DNA of 64,000 nucleotides from Nymphaea colorata (Eukaryota > Streptophyta > Magnoliopsida > Nymphaeales > Nymphaeaceae), in assembly GCF_008831285.2 (NCBI RefSeq), contig NC_045149.1:9824417-9888416 (forward strand). The letters run 5' to 3'. How positions within the stretch are numbered: position 1 is the stretch's first letter; every line of letters starts with the position of its first letter. The notes beneath the pieces were generated by a model, which saw nothing but the letters and a program-made list of their open reading frames with translations, ran no database searches and was not told where the DNA came from. This document shows, one piece after another, positions 21,040-31,481 of this stretch. Both the position numbers and the translations under genes were made by a program.

Positions 21040-21740
21040 ACAATGAATGGGTGTAGAAGAAAGAGGCTCATCTTCGAAGAATTTGATGTCCCTTGAGGTG
21101 TACAATTTCTTAGAGGTATGATCAAAACACTTAAAACCTTTGTTGCAAGTGGAATAACCCACAAAGACACATTTGATGGCACGTTTTTTTAATTTATTTT
21201 GAAACTGTTATTGAAGATGGACAAAGCACTTGCATCTAAAGACTTTCAAATTATTTACATAAACATATTGTTGGGTCAAAATTGCCATCGAAGCCATATT
21301 TTTAAGTCTCTCGCTAGATCTCACATGTTCATGTGGAACATTAAAGCATGCACAACATTCAGAAGATAACGATTCTTCATTTTGGAAGCACCATTTTGTC
21401 GTGGTGTGTCTATACAAGTCGTTTGAGACACTATTCCTTTGTGTAATAAAAAATCCTGCAATACTTTATTAATATACTCACCACCATTGTTAGTATTAAT
21501 ATGTTTAATCTTTATTCTAAATGGAGTCAAAATCATTTGATAAAAAATTTTAAAAATTTTAAAAACCTCATGCTTGTGTTTTAAAAAATAGATCCATGTT
21601 ACCCTTGACTTATCCTCAATAAATGTTACATAGTATCGAAATCCAAATATAGAATCAAGAAGAGTGGGACCCCACACATCAGAGTGAACAAGATCAAATA
21701 GTACAGAGCTATGTTCAGCAACATTATTAAAAGTCAAGGC
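21040..21740 (-). pseudogene. Ty1/copia integrase remnant
   Basis: On the minus strand 21737-21321 reads LVHSDVWGP, YYVTFIEDKSRVTWIYFLK, NNGGEYINK and PRQNGASKMKNRYLLNV, the integrase core of a copia element. The first Asp (in EDKSR) is kept; the DNGGEF-type motif reads NNGGEY, so the second Asp is lost, and the QNG(V)xE motif reads QNGASK. After frame changes the sequence continues (21180-21043) with RAIKCVFVGYS, the usual sequence behind the core. No LTRs, protease or RT accompany it. It belongs to a different copia lineage from the element at 1-6 kb. Confidence 0.8.
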
Positions 21741-22224
21741 GTTCCTAATATCTCTATTAATATTCTATCAATAAGCAAGATCACTCGAGGCAGCTTATAT
21801 TTTATAGTTTCTAAGTCTTTTGCATTGTTTAATCATGCTTTCTCTACTGAACAATTTGGTTTTGGCATTCTAGATTAGGCCATGCTTTTCATAAAATTAT
21901 TAGAACATTATTTCCTCAATTAGCTATTTCTACAAAGTCATGTAATGCTTATGAATTCGCAAAGTCTACTCACTTTCCTCACGCTACAAATTAGCCGTTG
22001 CCTCAACATATCAAACCCCCCTTTATTATTTCATTTCAGTTGGTTATTGTTGCGTGTAATTTGTTCCCTTCCAGATTTTTCATTTCCCATTTGGTTTTGT
22101 TATCCTCTGTAGTATCTACCTGATCCTTTCCTACATTGTTGATATTATTTTTGTCCTAACTATAGAATCCCTTCTATTTATACCCCTAAAACCGTTCCCT
22201 CTATTATCAAATGAAAACAAAAGA

Positions 22225-22520
22225 ATTAAGGATGTACAATGAGTCGGGTTCGACTCAAACTCACCCGTGTAAGCTCGACTCTTCTAATAAATCAGTTGAG
22301 TTCGAGTTACATGAGCTCAACTCTTTTAAACTGAACTCGGCTCATGTCTTCCATATTTGTTAACCTTTAGGGGCATGTTGGTAACTTTTTTGTCTTTTAA
22401 CACTCTTTTTGTGGTTTTTCATCTTCATTTAATGAAAAAAATATGAATCAAGTGGCACGAGATTAAAGAAGTCAAGCTTGAGCTCAGCAATGTCACTGGA
22501 GGCCGAGCTCGAGGTTGGCT
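22225..22520 (+). repeat. GAGTCGAGCT-family MITE-like repeat, copy 2
   Basis: It aligns in order with 7230-7555: GACTCAAACTCACC, AAGCTCGACTC, CTCTTTTAAACTGAACTC, TTTGTTAACC, TTTTAACACTC, TATGAATCAAGTGGCA. Non-coding. Confidence 0.6.
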
Positions 22521-25500
22521 CACTCACTGTATATTCCTGCATAGAACCTCATCATGATCACCATGGATAAGTTTATGGGAGACCGAACCACCACGTAAAA
22601 CTCCTCTTTCCTTGTATATGATCTATTCATTCCTGCCTTTGTTATTCAACCATACTCACATTGAGCTGATACCTTGAACATGGTATATGGGCCAAGTTGC
22701 TCAGAAGTTGTTCAGTGATTCCTTCACCTCTATATAGTCATAATGATGGATGGCCCGAGCAGACGGTCAATTGGCAGTAACAGCCACAGTCTATCAACAA
22801 GTTAGCTGGCCTGGACCTTCAACTAACAAGTCTGCCTCTGAGTAGGTTCAATTATTTGTGATCGCCTTAAAGCCACATCCAACGGTATTTTCTCAAGTAG
22901 GAAAATGAAACAAAAGCTCCCCAATAACCAAACTTGATGCCATGGCTGTTCTTTGATCGAATTAAAAAATATTTAGTCATATTTGGAAATAACTAAAACT
23001 GTATGAATATTTTTGACATAAAAATTTTAAACATTAAAATGTAATAAGCAGAACATGACAGCCTTGTAATGTCCACCAATTAGACTTGAATTGGCCAATT
23101 CAAGACAATTTCGTAATATTGGCGGTATGAGCATTAGCCGATTAAAGATTTGGCTGAAATGTTTGCTCGAGATATGGCTTGCTTACTGAAAAAAGTTATT
23201 CTTTTATCTCAAAGAACATATATGTTTGATACAAATGAACAAGGTAAATCTACTGAAAAAATCTTGATATGCATTCCTGGTGGAAGTAAGAGGAAGAGGG
23301 GCTTCAGGGCAATGACAGAAACTGTGAAGCAGAACAGAAGAAAACAGAAGAGCAAAAAGAAAGAGAAGTTTGAAGAATGACTGATCTGCAGCCCGGCTCA
23401 AGCTATTTCACAACAACAAAATATGTGACTGCATAATAACTCAATAGACTGGAGTATATGAATAGTACTCTTACGTTTTTTGTTCAACAGCTTTTCATTC
23501 TAGATACTTATATTGAACTGCTTCACTTTTAAGTATAGCTCACTTACGCCTCCCCGCTCAGCTGCTCTTTTACAGTAGTCGAACCATGGCACCCGGCCCA
23601 AATCAAAGCGCAAGAATTTGGTGGGTTCCACAGTACTCGTGGAACTCCCATCCTCAACCCTATGTCTTGACAGGGGGAGACAGTAAATAAACTAAGTTCT
23701 GTAACTGCATAGCTGGCCTCAAAATTATGACTGGAAGCGTGTTTGGTTGCTCGGATAACTTGCTCAAAAGGTGGTAGAACACTATATTAAATGCAAATCT
23801 ATTGTGCTTTTACTGTTGCTTTGATCTATTGTCCCTTCCTTTCGTTTTCCAACCGACTACAGATACCAAGGTTTACCATTACCTTGGGAAATGCATCCCT
23901 GGATGGATCAGTATATGATCCCTTCACTCTTTCTATCAATCAATCCTGATGTTCTTCTTCCACTTCCTCCAAAGATATTAGTGTTCAACTGGACCCACTC
24001 TGAGAACCAGAAGTCATTTGGGATAACTTATTGATATTCAGTGATATTATTAGAGGGACCAACGGAACCATCAAAAGAAACCAGGCGAGATCAAGGATCC
24101 CAGTAAATTATGCCAACCAGCCTATGCCATAAGATGGTTGTTGGTAGTTTGAATGGGAGGCAACAAAATGATTCAATGCAGGATGGTTTTGGAAACTGAT
24201 AACACGGAAGACTAACTTAGCTGCCAAATGAAGTCGCCTAATACTTGGAACTCATTTAACTTCTAGAATTGGACGTGGAAGCCCTTTTCTTTTCTTTTCT
24301 TTTTGTTTGAAACTTGACCACAACCTGGCCTCCGCCAGCAGGAAAGCAAAACTTTGATTTGGGAAACATAGAAACCAATTTTTAACTAAGTGTCTGGACA
24401 TAAGACTTCTAAACTAAAATCACTATATATGTGAACTTTCTATCTTACAAACATTATAATTCTTATGCAAAAAAATTAAGTTAACTAACGTTTGAATCTT
24501 AACTCATGTAAATGTTTGGCTACCTCCTCTAATATTGTAACTATTTAAAGATATTTTCTTAGGTCTGTAGTTTTTACATTTGCATGGTCTAAGAAAAGAA
24601 CACCATATTACTGATATATTCAACATGAAGTAAGCAATAATGTGGTTTCGACAGAAATAAAAGAAAAATGCAATACATTTTTATACCTCAAATGGGTGCT
24701 TGATTCCTGGCTTCTACATGTCAAAGTAAAATTAATTAAGCACCTTGTTTACATGTCATAATTAATCATATTCAGCTCATGAACTGCCAATTTGGTCAGT
24801 ACTATTTTGTTAACAATGTTGTTCTATGTGGATAATGGATGCAAAAGTTGAAGAAGAATAATAAGATGCATGGTTGATGTTGGTTGATGTCTGATTACCT
24901 TTTAGTTTTTACGAGCTGCATCTTGCATACGTTGCTTGTACATCATGTATCTGTGTAACCATGACTCCAAGTAAAAGATTTTTTCTATAGTCTTGGATGG
25001 TGCCAAAAAGTTAGCTAGATAGATTCTTAGCACCTTTGTCATAAATTAATATGGAAAAGCCTCACACAATTTGGTACTGCATGGTGACAACTGACAAGGA
25101 ACATTTGATGGAGAGAAATACATTTTCACATGGACCTGTTGGGCATCTTGGAAGTACCAGTGGTGCACGCACCTTACTCAAGATCAGTATAAATAAGAAG
25201 CAGTGTGGGTGATTAAAATCATCTTATGTCATTTCTTATTTCCTTCAATTCAAAATAAAAGAAAATCAGCTTCGGGCAACTCAGGGTCTTAAATCAAGAG
25301 TAAAACTGCTTGAACAACAGAAAAACTTTCAATTTCTTGCTAGTCTAAGGCCGAAATATGAAGTCAAATTCTTATGTATCTGGAGTTACCTTCTCTACCT
25401 ACTGTTTGCTCTATTTTTTGAGAGATGAATCTAGAAAAAAGGTTATAAATTCTCCCAGGACTAGCAAAGATGGTGAACAAGGAGACAAGATCACCTTATA

Positions 25501-25789
25501 TGCAACTGATAAGGGTGTAAACCCAAATCGGTGGAAAAGTCAACCCAAGAGAACTTCTTCAATGAATCATTTGGATGTGTTATTTGGATGTGTTAATCGG
25601 CGGCCAATCTCGTCTTTCATGAGAAAACAAAGCATATTGATATCAATTGTCATGTAGTCTAAGAAAACTTCTTCAATGCATCATTTGGATGTGTTATATT
25701 TGTAATGAGGACCAGTTGGCAGACTTGTTGATCACTACAGCCTTGGGAAGTGAAGCGTTTATTTCTTTGCTTGCAAACTATCCTCAATT
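22521..25789. other. Intergenic, no gene supported
   Basis: Frames at 23150-23380 (Lys-rich C-terminus) and 25358-25657 lack family hallmarks, splice context and codon bias. At 25551 and 25668 a 31-bp word (ACTTCTTCAATG(A/C)ATCATTTG and so on) is repeated 117 bp apart. Otherwise nothing is seen. Confidence 0.4.
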
Positions 25790-26251
25790 TGCACTCCAGT
25801 TTGGGAGGCCTTAGACAATTTACAGGCAGGAGTAGAAACAGATTCAACTAGATTGGATGTTGAGGAAATTCTTCTTGGACAAGAACTCCAAAGTACACTT
25901 ACAGAGGAAGAAAGTCAGTGGAGACAAAAAGCTAGACTAAAGTAGTGCACTGAGGGAGACAACAACATGCCTTATTTTCAAAGGGTGGCGAATGGACGTT
26001 AGGCAAAAATTTTGTTGCTAAGATTGAAAAAGATGGTGTCCTCCATGGGGAGCCAAATCGGATTCACGAAACCTGTTTTGAGTATTTTAGCAGCCTTCTT
26101 GGTGTCAGTGAGGGAAGTGGTGCAATCCTACAACCAACCATAAAAGATTCTGAAAATCATTCACTATTTGCCTCAGTCAGAGTGGAAGAAGTCAAGGAGG
26201 TTGTCTTCACCTCTAATCTAGATAGTACTCCCGGTCCCGACGGATTCCCTT
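25790..26251 (+). pseudogene. Second LINE, 5' fragment of reverse transcriptase
   Basis: Translated with frame changes it shows the pre-RT region of a plant LINE (EESQWRQKARLK, GDNN, YFQRVANGR, RIHETCFEYFSSLLG) and then EVKEVVF and STPGPDGFP, the start of the RT domain. It stops exactly at the hAT element's left end (26252) and resumes at 31482. Stops mark an old copy. Confidence 0.75.
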
Positions 26252-28360
26252 CAGTAGCGGAGCTACGTGTGGGCTGGCATGGGCAGTGAATAGGAGCTCC
26301 AGCCAAATCAAACGGCATGTGTTGCCCATGCCGGACTGGGGTCGGGCCCCACAGTGAACAGCGGTTCAAGTCTGAAATCGAAAGCTTAAACCTATAAATC
26401 TCTCAAACTCAAAGTCAGAATCATTTTGTTTCCCCACCCAAGTTCCCAACCATTCACCAAATCAGAAAGGGGAAGGGCCAGGGCCATTAGGCCAGCTACG
26501 AAAATGGCATCCATTCCCTCTGCCGTGGTGGTGTCTGGTGACTGGTGAGAGAGGCCATACTTGTTCTTTTTCTTTTTCCATATGTTCTTGTTGGATTCTG
26601 TGGAGTTTCATAGGAGGATGTAGGAATTGTTTCTGTTGTTTGTTTCAGGCTTGTTTGATTAGGTTTTGTCTTTTGTTTGGTCGCTAGATTTTTTTTTTTG
26701 TGATATATATGAAGGGAAATGATGTGTTGACGGTGCAAGGAGATTTGGGGATGAGTATGACGTCGACGGATTGGAGGTCGGAGCTCTCTGCAGCTTCACG
26801 GCAGATAATCGTCGATCAAATGTACAGACAAAAATCGAATAACTTTCTATCAAATTGTTTGTTTCTCGTAGAGATTATTATTGGTATCAGTTCTTTTTTT
26901 TGCTCCTTTCAAAAATAATGAGTTCTTTTCTGAAAAAGTTATAATAGATTTAGCACAATTGTGACTGTTAGAATTTTTTATTTGCTTTTTGATTGGTAAA
27001 TAGCTTTCTTTGAAGTAGGTTCTATCAATTTCTAACTATGCAATTCTCTTGTCTTTAGAATTTTGTTTGAGGTTTTGATTGTGTGATTGAGAAGAGTTAT
27101 AAGTCAAGATGTTTGAAATATTAGAGTTTTATTTTTCGTGAAATTGGGATTGTCTATACATTTTTTTTTTCTTTTTGATTGGCAATTTTCTCTTTCTATT
27201 AGCATGCCAACTATCAAAACTCGTTTTTTTGAATAGCCTAGTTGGAACGTTAGAAATCGGTTCTATGACATTTGCTCAAGGAAACCGTGTTTTCAATTCT
27301 CTTGAAACTTCAAAGTTGTTGGTTAATACTAGGTCTGGGAGATGGATATAAGAAATGTATTGTTGATAATCTTTTAGGTTTAGTCTATTTCTCTTTCATT
27401 TAATGAACCGTAGGTAGTTGGATAACTGTTGGCTGTCTGGAATTTTGCAAAATTGCAATGAAATGAGGTAGCATTTTTGTTTAGTGTGTGGTGTTTACTT
27501 CTATTGTTGTATGACAATAGATAACATGGTTGTGTTTTCTGTGCAGAATTGCATCGCTGATAAAACACTTACCAATTTTTTATCCTTTTGGAGTCTTGGA
27601 GCTTAAAAAATTGTTGAAAGATTTGAAGATAGAATGCATGCTACTTCAAGGAATCAGGTTCATGATCAATTTTCTTTTTCTTCTGCTAACGACATGCATT
27701 TTCTATTCAATATGTTTCCTTTTTATCTGCTTCAAGTTTTCTCCACTCTCTGATTCATGTACTAGAATGAAACTAGCACTTCTTGCAATGAAAATTGCTC
27801 CTTTTTTTTAATCTTAAAATATTAAAGTTCTTCATAGCTACGAATTATCTGGTATTTCTATTTCTGTTGTTTTTCTGGATAAATATGTATCTTGGACCAC
27901 CTAATAGAGGAAATATTGAGTTTTCTTTCAAATGATGGAAGCAGCATTGTATCTACCAAATTTCATATTTGTACATTTCGTGAAACTTGTCATCTGTTAC
28001 GGCATAACTTTGCATTCATTACCTTGCTGAGTCATTAGGTGTGACTTGTCAAATGATTTGGTGAATGAGAAAGACCTTACTTGTTATTGCAGAAGAAAAT
28101 GGGCCCCTTCTGATGAAGGTGGTTTTCTTTGAGCAAAGTTGAAGACTTTCATGACAAGTTCCCCAATATGTTAAGCATATTGAGGCACTTGTTTTGTTAT
28201 TCGATACTTTCTTTGCTGGGCTTTACTGGGGTATTTAGAAAAACTTTTATGTATTTTGTTTTTGTAATGAACAAGACAATTGATTAACAAAAGAGAGCAA
28301 AGTCAAAGACTTTCATGAGAAGTTCCCCAAGATATTAAGCATATTGAGGTATATTGAAGT

Positions 28361-28709
28361 TGTAAATATGATGTATGTTTTTTACATGCTTTAGTAGAAT
28401 ATATTGGTTTAGGACATGAGATAACTGAGACATGTCAAAAATCTGTAATTATGGTGTATGTGTTTTTACTTTTTACATAATTTAATATAAGATATTTGTT
28501 TAGGACAGGTGATAACTGAGACAGGCCAAAAGCCTGCAAATATGATGTATGTTTTTCTATATGTTTTAGAAGAAGATATTTGTTTAGGATAGGAGATAAC
28601 TGAGACAGACCAAAAGCCTGCAATTATGGTGTATGTGTTTTTACTTTTTACATGTTTTAATATAAGATATTTGTTTAGGACATGAGATAACTGAGACAAG
28701 CCAAAAGCC
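28361..28709 (+). repeat. Four tandem units in alternating A-B-A-B order
   Basis: The units are 28361-28443 (83 bp, A), 28444-28534 (91 bp, B), 28535-28618 (84 bp, A) and 28619-28709 (91 bp, B). All share TATGGTGTATG or TATGATGTATG at the start and GATAACTGAGACA near the end. B units have an extra TTTTTACTTTTTACA. The pattern implies duplication of an A-B dimer inside the hAT element. Confidence 0.85.
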
Positions 28710-28979
28710 CACACTTATGGTGATATTTTAACCAATGATGCAATTGTTAAAAGACGTCGATTCTTAATAATACAGCCATAAGAAAATTAAAGAAATAAAA
28801 CTATGAAGTATTAATGTTCTTTATATACTAATTTTTTTTTTAATGAATATGCATGGATAAGTTTGTGGTGAGAATTCCTATATCTAATAAACATTCTTCA
28901 AAACGAGAACAAATCAAATCAAGAAAATAAGGAGAATCAAGTGAGAAGCAAAATGATATAGAATTTGACAAAGCAAAGT

Positions 28980-31079
28980 TGCCTACAGATCCTGCGCTTC
29001 GTCCTCCTATGTCAACTTATCATCTAAATGTTCAGAAAAGTATTCGCAGAGCTTATCTTCTGCGAGGCCTTTGTCAACCTCGTAATTGTGATTTTCAGCC
29101 CAACCATTAAAAGTGCAAGTTTAATTGAAAATGGTTTGATGAATATAAGAATTGGTTGGAGTACAGTCTAAACATAGAGCATATTGTCCATATTGCTACC
29201 TTTTCAGGCCAAAACATAGTGACAGATTTGATACAGAGGCATTTGTATCTGATGTGTTTAACAATTGGAAATGGGGGTCCTAAAAGTCATCATAATGTAG
29301 CACGAATGAAGTGTACAACCTAATGCAGCAAAGAAAGCATATCAATACAATGCTTGAGAAGCAAAGTAACCAGCAAAAGAATGAATATCAAACTCGTCTT
29401 TGGGCATTTATCAATGTAATAAGATTACTTTTAAGGTAAGGACTACCATTTCAATGGCATGATGAAAGTGAACACTCTTTCAATAGAGAATTTTATCAAG
29501 ATGTTGAAATCATTTGCAAAGATTAGTAGCCAAATTGATAAAGTTGTATTAAAGAATGCTCGAGAGAATAACAAGCTGATATCTCCCGATATACAAAAGG
29601 ATATTGCAAGAGTATGTGCAATAGAAGCTACAAATGCTACTATGAAGGAGCTTGGAGGTACTTTTTTTCTCTATTGTTTGATGACGATTAAAGAACAAAT
29701 GGTTATTGTATTACGATTTGTTAATGAAAAAGGTCAAGTAGTTGAACGATTTTTTGCCTTTGTACATGTTTTTGAGACAAGTGTCATATCATTAAAAGCA
29801 GCGATAGAAGAAACATTTTGCAAGTATGGATTGAGCACAGCAAGTTTGCGTGAACAAGGTTAAGCAATATGAAAGCAGCATTTAACGGACTAAAAACTCT
29901 TATATTAAAAGAGATTGAGTCTACATATTATATTCATTGTTTTGCACATCAACTCCAATTTGCACTAGTGATGTTGTTGGACATCATCTAGTAACTGAGT
30001 TCTTTTTTGAAATATTATCTAGATTGTCAAATTTTTTCTCTATTTCTTGTAAAAGGTCTAAGCTTATTCAAGAAGTAAAAATGCATGAGAATTGTTGAAG
30101 CACTTGAGTTTAGTGAACTTCACACAAGACGAGGAATTAAATCAAAAGATGAGTCTCAAACGACCTGGTGATACTCGCTGGAGTTATCATTATGATGCTT
30201 TAGTCAATTTAGTCAGCATGTATCTTTCTGTTATTAAAGCATTAGATTTTATTGCAGAAAATATAAGTAAAGGGAAATGAGAGGCACTTGAATTAATACA
30301 TACATTGCAAAATTTTGAATTTATATTTAACTTGCATTTGAAGTATAAAGTTTTGGAGATAACTGACACACTTTCAGAACCACTTCAATGAAAAGATCAT
30401 GATATTGTAAATGTTATGAATTTAGTTATTGTATCAAAAAAATATGCCTTTAAGATTTGAGGGATAATGGTTGGGACTCTTTTCTTCTGAGTAAAATTTT
30501 TATATTTTGCAATAAATTTGATATATTCGTGCTTGATTTAGAGGAGATCTATACACCTCAAGGATGACCCAGACGTATACATGAAAGGATTATATTTTTG
30601 CATCATTGTCGTGTTGAAGTATTTTTATGTTGTTATTGATATGCAACTTCAAGAGTTGAACAGTCATTTCACTGAAGCAAATAAGAGCTTCTTCTTTCAA
30701 TGGCATGTTTATGTCTAAAGAATAGTTTTTCTGCTTTTGACAAATATAAGCTGATTCGTTTTGCCGAGTTTCATCTTAAAGACTTCAATGGAGCAGACTT
30801 CTATAGACTTGAAAGTCAATTACATGTGTATGTTGAAAACATGAAAATGAAGAATTTTCAAATTTGAAATATTTGACTGAGCTATCTGAAATGATGGTAA
30901 CAACTGAAAAACACACAATATTTTCTCTGGTGTATTTGTTGATTAAATTGGTACTAACTTTACCAGTTGCAACTGCAAGTGTTGAGAGAGCATTTTCAGC
31001 TATGAACATTATCAAAACTAGGCTTCATATCAAGATGAGAGATGAATGGGTTAATGATGCTTTAGTCACTTACATTTGA
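28980..31079 (+). pseudogene. hAT transposase (ZMYM1-like, TTF/DUF4371 type), degraded
   Basis: The order of domains is that of plant hAT transposases annotated as zinc finger MYM-type 1-like. First comes a TTF-type N-terminal part (STYHLNVQKSIRRAYLLRG, WFDEYKNWLEYS, 29005-29180) without its full cysteine set. Then the DUF4371 region (29459-29863: NNKLISPDIQKDIARVC, KEQMVIVLRFV, KGQVVERFFAFVHV, LSTASLREQG). Next a middle segment with PGDTRWSYHYDAL (30161-30206). Last the C-terminal dimerisation domain (30864-31079: LVLTLPVATASVERAFSAMN). Many stops and frame changes separate the pieces. It would cut and paste the element; this copy cannot. Confidence 0.85.
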
Positions 31080-31481
31080 CAGTATCAGTGATGAAGCAAT
31101 CATGCATCATTTTCATAATATGAAAAATAGATGAGGTCACATGTAATTTTGTTCATGACTATGGTTTTTTGACTTGCTTTTTGAGGTCAATTGTAAATTT
31201 GTTTATAACTATAGTCATTTGATTTACTTTTTGACGCTAATTGTGAATTTGTTCATAACTATAGTCTATAGTCATTCAATTGACTTTTTTAATGTCATTG
31301 GTCAATTGTAATTTTGTCCATAACTATAATGATATGATTTACTTGTTGGGACCAATTGTATGTTTGTTCATAACTATGATTATTTGCTTTATTTTTAAAA
31401 TAACATATCTTTCAATTTGAAAATTTTTTCGCATACTATGTACTAGTGCCTCACAGCTAAAAATTTTTTGCTCCGCCACTG

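Larger units (their letters stand above)
26252..31481 (+). mobile_element. hAT DNA transposon with TIRs and 8-bp target duplication
   Basis: The left end is CAGTAGCGGAGC (26252-26263) and the right end GCTCCGCCACTG (31470-31481), 12-bp inverted repeats with one mismatch. ATTCCCTT directly precedes (26244-26251) and follows (31482-31489) the element: a perfect 8-bp target duplication, the hAT signature. It interrupts a LINE reverse transcriptase frame, which resumes on the far side. The 5,230-bp interior holds about 2.7 kb of non-coding leader, a tandem repeat array and a degraded hAT transposase. The TIR matches the widespread plant CAGTGGCGGAGC type. Confidence 0.9.

Noticed and set aside
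23150-23380. 76-codon frame with Lys/Arg-rich end
   Set aside because: It starts at a chance ATG in AT-rich DNA, with no splice context, homologous motif or supporting repeat.
25358-25657. 99-codon plus-strand frame
   Set aside because: No domain; it contains part of a local direct repeat (ACTTCTTCAATG...), and the codon pattern is not convincing.
28361-28709. Regular repeat array considered as a CRISPR
   Set aside because: The units are contiguous 83-91 bp tandem repeats without unique spacers, in a plant genome and inside a hAT element.
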